DNA of 64,000 nt, from positions 1,483,501 to 1,547,500 of the forward strand of contig NZ_CP011774.1 in the NCBI RefSeq assembly GCF_001412535.1, given 5' to 3'. Below, in pieces: positions 34,016 to 42,778 of this stretch. Below the pieces are notes generated by a model that saw nothing but the letters and a program-made list of their open reading frames with translations, was not told the DNA's origin and did not search any database. Each line of letters begins with the position of its first letter. Position 1 is the first letter of the stretch. The position numbers and the translations under genes were made by a program. The stretch comes from Limnohabitans sp. 63ED37-2 (GTDB lineage: Bacteria > Pseudomonadota > Gammaproteobacteria > Burkholderiales > Burkholderiaceae_C).

Positions 34016-34870
34016 ATGAAACTGTGTGGATTTGACGTTGGACTGAACCAGCCCTTCTTTTTGATCGCAGGCACCTGCTCCATCGAAGGCTTGGAAATGT
34101 CCCTGGAAGTGGCCGGTCGCCTCAAAGAGGCGTGCACCTCGCTGGGCATCCCCTTCATTTACAAAGGCTCGTTCGACAAAGCCAACCGGTCCTCGGGCAG
34201 CACCAAGCGCGGTGTGGGCATTGATGCGGGCCTGAAGATTTTGGACGAGGTGCGCCGCAAAATCGGTGTGCCGATCCTGACCGATGTGCACGACGAATCG
34301 CAAGTCAAAACCGTGGCCAGCGTGGTCGATGTGTTGCAGACCCCCGCCTTTTTGTGCCGCCAGACCGATTTCATCCGCGCTGTAGCGCAATCGGGCAAGC
34401 CGGTCAACATCAAGAAGGGGCAGTTCTTGGCCCCATGGGACATGAAAAACGTCATCGACAAAGCCCGCGACGCTGCACGCGAAGTCGGTTTGCCCGAAGA
34501 CAACTTCCTGGCCTGCGAGCGCGGTGTGAGTTTTGGCTACAACAACCTGGTGGCCGACATGACAAGCCTGGCCGAGATGCGCAAAACTGGTGCCCCGGTG
34601 GTATTTGATGTGACCCACTCGGTGCAAAAACCCGGTGGCCAAGGCACCAGCAGCGGTGGCGCCCGCGAGATGGTGCCCGTGCTGGCCCGCGCGGGTGTGG
34701 CCGCCGGTGTGGCAGGTCTGTTCATGGAAACCCACCCTAAGCCAGCTGAGGCTTGGTCTGACGGCCCCAACGCAGTGCCTTTGGGCCGCATGAAGGCCCT
34801 GCTCGAGACCTTGGTGCAGCTCGATTCCGTCACCAAAAAGAACCCATTTTTAGAGGATGATTTCTCATGA
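34016..34870 (+). CDS. kdsA: 3-deoxy-8-phosphooctulonate synthase
   Basis: KdsA condenses phosphoenolpyruvate with arabinose 5-phosphate to make KDO 8-phosphate for lipopolysaccharide. The 284-residue protein has LIAGTCSIEGLEMSLEVA, YKGSFDKANRSSGSTKRGVG, ILTDVHDESQV, QTPAFLCRQTDFI and FDVTHSVQKPGGQGTSSGG. The FLACERGVSFGYNNLVAD stretch has the Cys found in metal-dependent KdsA forms, and DVHDE also contributes to that site, but I am not sure of the metal class. The stop overlaps the DUF1330 ATG by 4 bp. Confidence 0.96.
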   Translation: MKLCGFDVGLNQPFFLIAGTCSIEGLEMSLEVAGRLKEACTSLGIPFIYKGSFDKANRSSGSTKRGVGIDAGLKILDEVRRKIGVPILTDVHDESQVKTVASVVDVLQTPAFLCRQTDFIRAVAQSGKPVNIKKGQFLAPWDMKNVIDKARDAAREVGLPEDNFLACERGVSFGYNNLVADMTSLAEMRKTGAPVVFDVTHSVQKPGGQGTSSGGAREMVPVLARAGVAAGVAGLFMETHPKPAEAWSDGPNAVPLGRMKALLETLVQLDSVTKKNPFLEDDFS

Positions 34871-35154
34871 GCGGCTATATCATCGCCAACGTCCAAGTGA
34901 CCAACCCCACTCAGTACGAAGAGTACAAAAAGTGGTCCACCGCCGCTATGGAAACCGCAGGTGCCGAAGTGTGTGTGCGCGGCGGCCAAGTGCAAGTGCT
35001 CGAAGGCGACTGGACCCCTGAGCGCATCGTGGTGCTGAAATTTCCCTCGTTCGATGCCGCCAAGGCTTTCTACGAACTGCCCGAATACATGAAAGCCCGT
35101 GAAGCCCGTTCAGGCGCGGCCATCATGCGCATGGTGGCCGTCGAAGGCGTTTGA
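34867..35154 (+). CDS. DUF1330 family protein
   Basis: This 95-residue protein of the DUF1330 family (dimeric alpha-beta barrel fold) starts MSGYIIANVQVTNPTQYEEY and contains VRGGQVQVLEGDWTPERIVV and FPSFDAAKAFYELPEYMKAR. Its function is unknown. It overlaps the kdsA stop by 4 bp and lies 50 bp before enolase, a placement common in Comamonadaceae. Confidence 0.88.
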   Translation: MSGYIIANVQVTNPTQYEEYKKWSTAAMETAGAEVCVRGGQVQVLEGDWTPERIVVLKFPSFDAAKAFYELPEYMKAREARSGAAIMRMVAVEGV

Positions 35155-35204
35155 TCTGCTGGCCAGCCCAACCCGTTTTGTTTTTAAATTGAGAGAGTTC
35201 AAAA

Positions 35205-36491
35205 ATGAGTGCAATCGTTGATATCGTCGGCCGTGAAATCCTCGACAGCCGTGGCAACCCCACCGTCGAATGCGACGTGTTGTTGGAGTCTGGCGTCATG
35301 GGCCGCGCTGCGGTGCCTTCTGGCGCATCGACCGGCAGCCGCGAAGCCATCGAGCTGCGCGACGGCGACAAGAGCCGCTACTTGGGCAAAGGCGTGCTTA
35401 AAGCGGTGGAGCACATCAACACCGAAATCTCCGAAGCCGTGCTGGGCCTGGACGCCTCCGAGCAAGCCTTTTTGGACCGCACCCTGATTGATTTGGACGG
35501 CACCGACAACAAGTCACGCCTGGGCGCCAACGCCATGCTGGCCGTGTCCATGGCCGTGGCCCGCGCTGCGGCCGAAGAATCCGGCCTGCCTCTGTACCGC
35601 TATTTTGGCGGCATGAATGGCAACCAGCTGCCCGTGCCCATGATGAACGTCATCAATGGCGGCGCTCACGCCAACAACAACCTGGACTTGCAAGAGTTCA
35701 TGATCATCCCTGTGGGCGCACCGTCGTTCCGCGAAGCGGTGCGCTGGGGCGCTGAAGTGTTCCACGCTCTGAAGAAAATCATCCACGACAAGGGCATGAG
35801 CATTGCCGTGGGCGACGAAGGCGGCTTTGCCCCCAACGTCGACAGCCACGAAGCGGCCATCCAGATGGTGCTGGACGCCATCGCCGCTGCTGGTTACACC
35901 GCTGGCGAGCAAATTGCCATTGGCCTCGATTGCGCGGCCAGCGAGTTCTACAAGGACGGCCAATATGTGCTGGCCGGTGAAGGCGGCATCAGCCTGACGT
36001 CTGAGCAGTGGACCGACATGCTGGCCACCTGGTGCGACAAGTACCCCATCATCAGCATCGAAGACGGCATGGCCGAAAGCGACTGGGACGGCTGGAAAAT
36101 ACTGACCGACCGCCTGGCCAAGAACGTGCAAATCGTGGGGGACGACCTGTTCGTGACCAACACCAAGATTTTCAAAGAAGGCATCGACAAAGGCATCGCC
36201 AACTCGATCCTGATCAAGATCAACCAGATCGGCACCCTGACAGAAACCTTTGAAGCCATCGAAATGGCCAAGCGTGCCGGCTACACCGCTGTCATCTCCC
36301 ATCGCTCAGGCGAGACCGAAGACAGCACGATTGCCGACATCGCCGTGGGCCTGAACGCCGGTCAAATCAAAACAGGTTCGATGAGTCGTTCGGACCGCAT
36401 GGCCAAGTACAACCAGCTGCTGCGCATCGAAGAAGACCTGGGCGAAGTCGCGGTTTACCCCGGTCGCAGCGCGTTTTACAACCTGCGCTGA
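35205..36491 (+). CDS. eno: enolase
   Basis: Enolase converts 2-phosphoglycerate to phosphoenolpyruvate in glycolysis. The 428-residue protein shows the N-terminal GREILDSRGNPTVECDVLLE, the loop GRAAVPSGASTGSREAIELR, the metal ligands around AVGDEGGFAPNVDSHEAAIQ and ISIEDGMAESDWDGW, and the signature LIKINQIGTLTETFEAIEMA followed by SHRSGETEDSTIADIAVG. The length is exactly in the normal range. A GAGAGAG site lies upstream of the ATG. The PEP it makes is also the kdsA substrate. Confidence 0.98.
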   Translation: MSAIVDIVGREILDSRGNPTVECDVLLESGVMGRAAVPSGASTGSREAIELRDGDKSRYLGKGVLKAVEHINTEISEAVLGLDASEQAFLDRTLIDLDGTDNKSRLGANAMLAVSMAVARAAAEESGLPLYRYFGGMNGNQLPVPMMNVINGGAHANNNLDLQEFMIIPVGAPSFREAVRWGAEVFHALKKIIHDKGMSIAVGDEGGFAPNVDSHEAAIQMVLDAIAAAGYTAGEQIAIGLDCAASEFYKDGQYVLAGEGGISLTSEQWTDMLATWCDKYPIISIEDGMAESDWDGWKILTDRLAKNVQIVGDDLFVTNTKIFKEGIDKGIANSILIKINQIGTLTETFEAIEMAKRAGYTAVISHRSGETEDSTIADIAVGLNAGQIKTGSMSRSDRMAKYNQLLRIEEDLGEVAVYPGRSAFYNLR

Positions 36492-36501
36492 GCACTGAGT
36501 C

Positions 36502-36777
36502 ATGGGCAACCGCCTGGTCCCGATCGTGCTGTTCGCCCTGCTGGCGATTGTGCAAGCCCAACTGTGGTTTGGGCCGGGCAGCTTGCCTCATGTGAGCGAG
36601 TTGCGCCAAGAATTGGCGCAGCAAAAACAGGCCAACGAAGATGCCCGTCGGCGCATGGAGCAACTCAGCGCCGAGGTCAATGACCTCAAGGAAGGCCTGA
36701 ACATGGTGGAAGAGCGGGCACGCCATGAGCTGGGCATGGTCAAATCCAATGAAATTTTCGTGCAGATCGCCAAATGA
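36502..36777 (+). CDS. ftsB: cell division protein FtsB
   Basis: FtsB is a small bitopic divisome protein that forms the FtsQLB complex. The 91-residue protein has one N-terminal membrane helix (LVPIVLFALLAIVQAQLWFG), then a coiled coil (VSELRQELAQQKQANEDARR and MEQLSAEVNDLKEGLNMVEE) and the short conserved tail ARHELGMVKSNEIFVQI. It follows enolase by 10 bp, the universal proteobacterial arrangement, which supports the name. Confidence 0.93.
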   Translation: MGNRLVPIVLFALLAIVQAQLWFGPGSLPHVSELRQELAQQKQANEDARRRMEQLSAEVNDLKEGLNMVEERARHELGMVKSNEIFVQIAK

Positions 36778-36811
36778 GTTTCAAGCCCATGGGGTGGCTG
36801 CGGCTTGAAAG

Positions 36812-37492
36812 ATGAGCGCTCTTCGCGCCGCCATCGTGGGTGCAGAAAGCACAGGCAAAAGCTGGCTCACCCAGTCCCTGGCCGAAGTTTTGCGTGCCCG
36901 AAACCGTTCGGTTCACACAGTGGACGAAGCACTTCGCCACTGGTGTGAGCGCGAGGGTCGCACGCCCCAACAACACGAGCAAATGGCCATTGCGCAGCAA
37001 CAAGCCCTTGCAGCGGACCACATCGCCGAACAAGCCCCCAAGAGCTGGCTTTTGTCGGACACCACACCTTTGATGACCGCCGTCTACAGCGATCTTCTAT
37101 TTCAGGACAAAAGCCTCTACCCCATGGCTTTGGCACACCAGGCGCTTTACGACATCACCTTGGTCACGGGTCTGGACCTGCCCTGGGTGGCAGATGGACT
37201 GCTACGCGATGGCCCCCATGTGCGCGTCCCAGTGGACAACTTGGTGCGGCAAACGCTCGAGGGTGCCGGGCTGCCCTATCGGGTGGTGTATGGTCAAGGA
37301 CCACGGCGTTTGAACAATGCCTTGCTGGCGCTGGGTTTACCGGGTGAGGATCTGTCTGCGCAACAAACCCGCGTCGATGGCCAGTTTTCAATCAACCAAG
37401 GCCGCAGCATCTGGCAATGCAACGAGTGCAGCGACCCCGGGTGCGAACACAAACTGTTCACTGGGCTTCTAAAGCAGCGCTCGAAGAGTTGA
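36812..37492 (+). CDS. NadR-like P-loop ATPase/kinase with C-terminal cysteine cluster
   Basis: This 226-residue protein begins MSALRAAIVGAESTGKSWLT; the P-loop GAESTGKS is typical of the NadR ribosylnicotinamide kinase / AAA_28 group. Further on, LLSDTTPLMTAVYSDLLFQD fits the family's second acidic motif, and LRDGPHVRVPVDNLVRQTLE resembles its lid region. At the C-terminus, after residue 200, lies a compact motif, WQCNECSDPGCEHKLF, with three Cys and a His that could bind metal. The nucleotidyltransferase domain of true NadR is missing, so the kinase substrate is uncertain. It lies 34 bp after ftsB and is followed by a terminator. Confidence 0.75.
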   Translation: MSALRAAIVGAESTGKSWLTQSLAEVLRARNRSVHTVDEALRHWCEREGRTPQQHEQMAIAQQQALAADHIAEQAPKSWLLSDTTPLMTAVYSDLLFQDKSLYPMALAHQALYDITLVTGLDLPWVADGLLRDGPHVRVPVDNLVRQTLEGAGLPYRVVYGQGPRRLNNALLALGLPGEDLSAQQTRVDGQFSINQGRSIWQCNECSDPGCEHKLFTGLLKQRSKS

Positions 37493-37496
37493 CCAC

Positions 37497-37523
37497 CGCG
37501 GACCTCACAAGGTCGGCGTTTTT
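37497..37523 (+). terminator. rho-independent terminator after the NadR-like gene
   Basis: The hairpin CGCGGACCT-CACA-AGGTCGGCG, with one mismatch, is followed by TTTTT. It closes the pyrG-to-NadR-like operon before the convergent XRE regulator. Confidence 0.65.
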
Positions 37524-37566
37524 GATGGGCGAATCGGTCGCACGCTGATGTGAAAGCAAAAGCCTC

Positions 37567-38382
37567 TCACACCACTTTCGCATCGAACACTTCCCGCGTG
37601 GCCGCATCGGCCGCAAACAAATGCTCCACGCGCAATGAAGACAAGGTGATGTCTTGTGGGGTTCCGAAGGTGGTGAACATGCTGAAAAATGACAACTCAC
37701 CATGCTCTGTGGAAAACCGAGTCGTGAGCACCGGGGCCATGGCCCTGGCCACCATTTTCGATGGGTGCGGTGCCAGGTGCTGGCCAATCCGTTGTTGAAG
37801 TTGGACTGCCAGCAACTCAACACGCGGCAGCAACGCAGGCACAAGGGCTGCATCGTCCCGTAAATGCGCCAGCATCACAAGTGCAACTTCTTCGATGTTG
37901 CTCATCTTGTGTGTCATGCCCTCAGGGTGAAGCATGGCGTCCAACATGTTGAAGGGTTGATCTTGAGGAATCTGTGCAGCCCATGGCATGAGGGTGTGTG
38001 CCAGCCATTGGGCTCCCCGATTCATTTGAAGCACGTTCCAGGCGGCATCCATCACCATCGCAGGCATTGGATCGTGAGCAGCAAGCAATCGGGAAAGGGC
38101 CTCGCGTGCTGGCGTCAGTGAATCATCAGACATCGTGGTTGCACGGTAAACGGGGGCATAACCTGCCTGCAAAAGTGCCACATTGCGCAAAGCCAATGGG
38201 GCCTGAAGCTCGTTCAGCCACGACAACAGCAACTCACGGCTGGGCAAAGACCGACCACTTTCCACAAAACTCACATGCCGCTGCGAAACCCCCAAGCGCA
38301 AGGCCAATTCAAGCTGGCTGATGCGCCTGGATTTGCGGGCATTTTGAAGGGTGTCTCGAAGGCTTGGGGCGACCGTTTCCAT
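37567..38382 (-). CDS. XRE-family regulator with MmyB-like ligand-binding domain
   Basis: This 271-residue regulator has an N-terminal helix-turn-helix (residues about 8-65, RRISQLELALRLGVSQRHVS then FVESGRSLPSRELLL). The C-terminal MmyB-like sensor domain includes MVMDAAWNVLQMNRGAQWLA, a PAS-like fold that often binds a fatty acid or other small ligand. Such regulators usually act on an adjacent divergent gene; here that is the small membrane protein at 38484. The 101-bp gap holds a perfect 9-bp inverted repeat. The ligand is unknown. Confidence 0.88.
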   Translation of the reverse strand: METVAPSLRDTLQNARKSRRISQLELALRLGVSQRHVSFVESGRSLPSRELLLSWLNELQAPLALRNVALLQAGYAPVYRATTMSDDSLTPAREALSRLLAAHDPMPAMVMDAAWNVLQMNRGAQWLAHTLMPWAAQIPQDQPFNMLDAMLHPEGMTHKMSNIEEVALVMLAHLRDDAALVPALLPRVELLAVQLQQRIGQHLAPHPSKMVARAMAPVLTTRFSTEHGELSFFSMFTTFGTPQDITLSSLRVEHLFAADAATREVFDAKVV

Positions 38383-38408
38383 CTCGTCATTGGATCACAG
38401 CACGACAG

Positions 38409-38439
38409 CGTTGCAATGACCTCTCAGGTAATTGCAACG
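38409..38439. promoter_or_regulatory. inverted repeat, likely operator of the XRE regulator
   Basis: CGTTGCAAT (38409-38417) and ATTGCAACG (38431-38439) form a perfect 9-bp inverted repeat with a 13-bp spacer, so the half-sites are 22 bp apart centre to centre, or two helical turns. It sits in the divergent gap between the regulator and the membrane protein gene and suits a dimeric regulator controlling both. Confidence 0.6.
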
Positions 38440-38483
38440 ATTCATGACGGCGTGCACAGTGACATGTTTTGAAAGGACCCTGT

Positions 38484-38783
38484 ATGTTCAAAACCATCTT
38501 GTTTCTCACCTTGACAGCCTTCGGGGCTTTCACGGCCACCGCCATTTGGCAAGGAGGCATTTCTGGCATCTTGGGAGCAATCACTGACAGCTTGGGGTCC
38601 ATGCAAATATTCATCGACCTGGTCATCGCCCTGTCGCTGATCATGGTGTGGATGTGGCATGACGCCAAGCAAAAGAAGCGGAACGTTTGGCCATGGCTCG
38701 TCCTCACACTGCTCGCCGGATCGTTTGGCCCGCTCTTGTACCTCCTCACAGGCCCGACAAAACAGGGCGGCCATCAAGCCTGA
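38484..38783 (+). CDS. small membrane protein, unknown family
   Basis: This 99-residue protein has about three hydrophobic stretches (MFKTILFLTLTAFGAFTATA, MQIFIDLVIALSLIMVWMWH and WPWLVLTLLAGSFGPLLYLL) with a basic loop DAKQKKRN between the last two. The WMWHDA and GPLLYLL elements recall small DUF2834-like membrane proteins, but I am not certain of the family. An AAGGA site lies 7 bases before the ATG at 38484. It diverges from the XRE regulator and is the likely regulated gene. Confidence 0.7.
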   Translation: MFKTILFLTLTAFGAFTATAIWQGGISGILGAITDSLGSMQIFIDLVIALSLIMVWMWHDAKQKKRNVWPWLVLTLLAGSFGPLLYLLTGPTKQGGHQA

Positions 38784-38834
38784 ATGGGTAGGCTGGCTGC
38801 GCAGCGCGGTTGGATCGCGCGGCGCTCAAACCCA

Positions 38835-39464
38835 TCACTTCAAAAACCCACCCCGCTCTAACAAGTTCAAGCGCACCTGCTCGGGCGTTTCAAATCGAAT
38901 GCCCTGCCAGCCGTGCCGCTCTGCGGCGTCGATGTTGTGCTGCACATCGTCAATGAACACGGGTTGACCGCGCAGTGGCCAGCGCTTTTGCGCCGTGGCA
39001 AAGATATCGGGCAGGGGTTTGATCTGCTGCACATGGGCAGAAAAAATGCCGTCGTCAAACTGGCTGAAAAAGGGGTTCACCCGCACCAAGTACTCGGCAT
39101 AGCCCGCTGGCATGTTGGACAGAAAATACAAACGGTGGCCTTGCGCTTTGAGCTCGTGGATCAGGTCGACCGTGCCTTGGATGGGCTGAAGGTGCGGGGG
39201 AATGTTGGCGATCAAGTGCCGCAAATCGGCCTCGGCCAAACCAGTGCGGGCTGCGATGCGTTGAGCCAGTGGCTCGGGCTCAATGCGGCCCAGGTCAAAC
39301 AGCGCCCAGTCGGCCTCGGGGTGAAAGGTCTGAAAAATCTGGCTGGCCCATTCACGGGCTTGGGCCTCATGGCGCACTTGCGAAGGGAAAAGCGCTTGCA
39401 GCAGCACCAAGGGCTGCCAGCGAAACACCACACCGCCCAAATCGAACACCACGTCTTGGCTCAT
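38835..39464 (-). CDS. HAD-superfamily hydrolase (YihX-like)
   Basis: This 209-residue HAD phosphatase has motif I VVFDLGGVVFRW (nucleophile Asp; the second acidic position is Gly as in YihX-type enzymes), motif II YFLSNMPAGYAEYL, the motif III lysine in QIKPLPDIF, and motif IV PVFIDDVQHNIDAAERHG. A helical cap follows motif I. The start is MSQDVVFDLG at 39464, 14 bp downstream of the ABC ATPase stop, so it is probably the last gene of that operon. It may dephosphorylate an imported phosphorylated compound; that is inference from context. Confidence 0.85.
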   Translation of the reverse strand: MSQDVVFDLGGVVFRWQPLVLLQALFPSQVRHEAQAREWASQIFQTFHPEADWALFDLGRIEPEPLAQRIAARTGLAEADLRHLIANIPPHLQPIQGTVDLIHELKAQGHRLYFLSNMPAGYAEYLVRVNPFFSQFDDGIFSAHVQQIKPLPDIFATAQKRWPLRGQPVFIDDVQHNIDAAERHGWQGIRFETPEQVRLNLLERGGFLK

Positions 39465-39478
39465 GACTGCACTTTCTT

Positions 39479-40534
39479 TCAAACCGACACCACCGAAACA
39501 CCCCGCCCCGGCAAACTCAGGGCCAGCACTTGGCCGATGCGCCAATCGCGCTCGACCTCGGGCGAGACCACAAACACCGGACCCAACTCGGTGGCAAAGG
39601 TCAGCTCCACAAAGCTGCCCAGGTACGACCATTGCTGCAGCTGTGCAGACAAACTGCCCGACAATCTTTCCCCGCCTGACAGTTCGCGCCCGACCAACCA
39701 GGCCTCTGGCCGCACCGCCGCACGCGCTGCCCCCGGGGCCACCGCGTGGCGTGGTAACAAGCGCAGAGGGCCCACCTGCACCGAACCATCATCGAGCGAT
39801 TGGCCGTCAAACAGCACCGCCTCGCCCATGAACCCGGCCACAAAAGCCGATGCGGGCCGTTCGTACAGGTCTTGCGGCGTGCCCGCTTGGGCGATGCGCC
39901 CGGCTTCCATGACGATGATCTGGTCGCTCACGGCCAAAGCTTCGCTTTGGTCGTGCGTGACATAGGCCACCGTCAGGCCCAAGCGCTGCTGCAGGTGGCG
40001 GATTTCGTCGCGCATGGACCGGCGCAAGCGGGCGTCCAAGTTGGACAGCGGCTCGTCAAAGAGCAAAACCGAAGGCTCCAGCACCAAAGCACGGGCCAGG
40101 GCCACACGCTGCTGCTGACCGCCCGACAGTTCACTGGGCAGGCGCTCTTCGTAGCCCGCCAGCCCCACCAAAGCCAGGCTTTTTTGGGCACGCTCCAAGG
40201 CTTCGGTTTTGTGCACACCGCTCACATCCAAGCCATAGCGCACGTTGCCGATCACGTTCATGTGCGGAAACAGCGCGTAGCTTTGGAACACCATGCTCAC
40301 ATTGCGCTCGGACGGGCCCAGATGTGTCACGTCCACACCGTCGATCAAAATCTGCCCGCCCGTGGGTGCTTCCAGCCCAGCAATCATGCGCAAGGTGGTG
40401 GTTTTGCCGCAGCCCGACGGCCCGAGGATGGTGGTGAGGCTCCCCTTGGGCACGACAAAATCGACGCCCTGCACCACCAGCGGCGAGTCAGCGCTGCCAT
40501 ACCGTTTGGTGACTTGTTTGAATTGAATGCCCAT
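39479..40534 (-). CDS. ABC transporter ATP-binding protein (FbpC/AfuC/PotA-like)
   Basis: This 351-residue ATPase has the Walker A motif LGPSGCGKTTTLRMIAGL, the Q-loop in MVFQSYALFPHM, the signature LSGGQQQRVALARALVLEP, Walker B SVLLFDEPLSNLDA and the H-loop YVTHDQSEAL. After residue 240 there is a TOBE domain (AAVRPEAWLVGREL), as in importers for iron, phosphonate, sugar phosphate or polyamines. The start is MGIQFKQVTKRYG at 40534, with AAGGA 9 bases upstream. It follows the permease gene by 17 bp on the same strand. Confidence 0.93.
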   Translation of the reverse strand: MGIQFKQVTKRYGSADSPLVVQGVDFVVPKGSLTTILGPSGCGKTTTLRMIAGLEAPTGGQILIDGVDVTHLGPSERNVSMVFQSYALFPHMNVIGNVRYGLDVSGVHKTEALERAQKSLALVGLAGYEERLPSELSGGQQQRVALARALVLEPSVLLFDEPLSNLDARLRRSMRDEIRHLQQRLGLTVAYVTHDQSEALAVSDQIIVMEAGRIAQAGTPQDLYERPASAFVAGFMGEAVLFDGQSLDDGSVQVGPLRLLPRHAVAPGAARAAVRPEAWLVGRELSGGERLSGSLSAQLQQWSYLGSFVELTFATELGPVFVVSPEVERDWRIGQVLALSLPGRGVSVVSV

Positions 40535-40551
40535 GGTGTTGAATCCTTGTA

Positions 40552-42765
40552 TCAAGCCGCCGAGGTGGATGCAGCACGCCGTCCCAGCTGCCGTTGGCCC
40601 ACCAGCTTTTGAATGCCCCAGGTGATGAGCGACATGAGCACCATGAGCACCGTGCAATAAGCCAGTGCCACGCCGTAGTCGCCGTTGCCCACGCGACCAA
40701 TGATGTAAGTGGTGGCCAGCTCGTATTGCGCCGTGACCAAAAAGATCACCGCCGACACCGTGGTCATCGAGCGCACAAAGCTGTAGACCAACGCCGCCAC
40801 CAGCGCGGGCTTGAGCAGCGGCAACACCACCCGGCGCAGCGTGGTCAGCGTGCTCGCCCGCAGCATTTGCGAGGCTTCGTCGAGCGACCGGTCGAGTTGC
40901 TTGAAGGCGGCCGTGCCCGCCCGCACGCCCACCGGCAAATTGCGGAACACAAAACACAACACGATGACCAAGCCAGTGCCGGTCAGCTCCACCGGCGGCA
41001 CGTTGAAGGCCAGGATGTAACTCACGCCCAGCACCGTGCCCGGAATGGCGAAGGTCAACAAGGCCGAAAACTCGAACGCGGCCTTGCCCCGAAACTCGGT
41101 GCGGGCCAGCAGCCAGGCCATGAGCAAGCCCAAGCCAGCACAAATGGGCGCGGCCATGGCCGACAAGCTGAGCGTGGTGAAGAGCGACTTCCAGGCCGTG
41201 CCGGCAAAAACCCAGCCAAACTCACCCATCTGCACGTCAAAAGCGGTTTTGAAGTGCGCCAGCGTGAAAGTGAAGTCGCGCCCCCAGGTCTGCACAAAGC
41301 CGCCCGCAAAGGCAAACAAGTACACCACCACGGTAAACAAAAGCCAAGGTCCCGCCACGCTGCGGCACACGCGCAACACCGCTGGCGGCAAAGCCATGGC
41401 CACGCCCGCATCGCCCTTGCCCGACACGGTGGTGAAACTGCTGCCCGAGAGCACCCGGCGCTGCACAAAAAACACCGCCAGCGCAAACGCCGTCAGCACC
41501 AGCGCCAGCGCAGCGGCCATGCCAGGGTCCAGCGCCGCACCCACAATGGCAAAAAAGATTTCGGTGGACAGCACCGCGTATTGCCCGCCCACGATGATCG
41601 GGTTGCCAAAGTCGGCCATGCTTTCGATGAAGCCGACCAAAAAAGCGTTGGCCAGCCCGGGTTTGAGCAGGGGCAGTGTCACCGTCCAGAAGGTTTTCAT
41701 GCGGCTGGCACGCAAGGTCTGCGCGGCCTCTTCCATGCTGGGGCTCACGCCCTGCACCACGCCACGCATGATCATGAAAGCAATCGGCGTGAAGGCGAAC
41801 ATCTGCGCCAGCCAGATGCCAAACACCCCATAAAACCAGCGCCCGGGCTCAATGCCTAAGGCCCACTCCAAGCCTTGGTTGAACAGACCCGCACGGCCAA
41901 ACAACAAGATCAGCCCCAGCCCCACCACAAACGGCGGTGTGATGATGGGCAGCATGGCCAAAATGTTGAGGGGCTTGGACAAGCGCGTGCCGCCCCGCTC
42001 GGCCCACAAAGCCAGCATAGTGCCCATGATCGTAGTGCCGGTGGCGGTGAGAAAGGCCAACCACAAGGTGTTCCAGGCCACGCCGCAGCGCCCTGCCCCT
42101 TGCACACAGCCCAGGCCCCACACCCGCTCGGTGGCCACACGCTCGAACAAGTGCCCCCAGGCATAAGCCCCGGTGTCGTCCACCCAAGCGGCCACCAAAG
42201 AGCGCAGCACCGGGTACACCACAAACAGCGCCAGCAAGGCGCTGCACAGCACCACGGCAGCAGCCACAAACACATCACCCCGAAACGCGCCCAAGCGGGC
42301 CAGCGCCGCCCCCAGCAAAACCACCAGGCTGAGCAAGACCACGGCAGCGCCCCAGCCCATGCCGTATTGGCCAGTGGGCAGTGCGCCCCAAAAGGATTCC
42401 AGCGATACAAAGGCCCAACCCATGGCCCCAATGACAAAGCCACTGCCCAAAAGGCCCAACAAACCCAGCAGACTGCCCAATAACAACAAACCGCCTTGCT
42501 GTCGGGCTGGCCAGGGCCGCAGCACAGCCAGGCCACACAGCAGCAAACCCACCAAGCCCGACCACAACCACGGCCGGCCGTGGTGCATCGCTTGCACGGC
42601 GGCACTGGCCGTTTCGGCACCGGCACCCGTGCCAAGCCAGATGCCGGGCATGGCCTCGGCCAAACTCATTTGTTGAAGGAAATACCAAGGCAGCAGCGCA
42701 AAGCCGAGCAGGCCGAACACGACCCACCCTTGTAATGCACGCTGCAAACGCAGCGCTGGATTCAT
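40552..42765 (-). CDS. ABC transporter permease, fused two-domain type
   Basis: This 737-residue inner membrane protein carries two BPD_transp_1 permease units, as in FbpB/AfuB. There are at least twelve hydrophobic helices. The first coupling (EAA-like) loop is at MEEAAQTLRASRMKTFWTVT and the second at LDEASQMLRASTLTTLRRVV, each followed by PLLKPALVAA-type sequence. The N-terminal region (residues 1-200) adds extra helices. It sits between the solute-binding protein and the ATPase, with 13 and 17 bp gaps. The fused permease means no partner permease is needed. Confidence 0.92.
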   Translation of the reverse strand: MNPALRLQRALQGWVVFGLLGFALLPWYFLQQMSLAEAMPGIWLGTGAGAETASAAVQAMHHGRPWLWSGLVGLLLCGLAVLRPWPARQQGGLLLLGSLLGLLGLLGSGFVIGAMGWAFVSLESFWGALPTGQYGMGWGAAVVLLSLVVLLGAALARLGAFRGDVFVAAAVVLCSALLALFVVYPVLRSLVAAWVDDTGAYAWGHLFERVATERVWGLGCVQGAGRCGVAWNTLWLAFLTATGTTIMGTMLALWAERGGTRLSKPLNILAMLPIITPPFVVGLGLILLFGRAGLFNQGLEWALGIEPGRWFYGVFGIWLAQMFAFTPIAFMIMRGVVQGVSPSMEEAAQTLRASRMKTFWTVTLPLLKPGLANAFLVGFIESMADFGNPIIVGGQYAVLSTEIFFAIVGAALDPGMAAALALVLTAFALAVFFVQRRVLSGSSFTTVSGKGDAGVAMALPPAVLRVCRSVAGPWLLFTVVVYLFAFAGGFVQTWGRDFTFTLAHFKTAFDVQMGEFGWVFAGTAWKSLFTTLSLSAMAAPICAGLGLLMAWLLARTEFRGKAAFEFSALLTFAIPGTVLGVSYILAFNVPPVELTGTGLVIVLCFVFRNLPVGVRAGTAAFKQLDRSLDEASQMLRASTLTTLRRVVLPLLKPALVAALVYSFVRSMTTVSAVIFLVTAQYELATTYIIGRVGNGDYGVALAYCTVLMVLMSLITWGIQKLVGQRQLGRRAASTSAA

Positions 42766-42778
42766 CTCAGGCCTTCAA

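Noticed and set aside
38784..38834. Terminator after the small membrane protein
   Set aside because: The GC-rich repeats there do not form a clean stem followed by a T-run.
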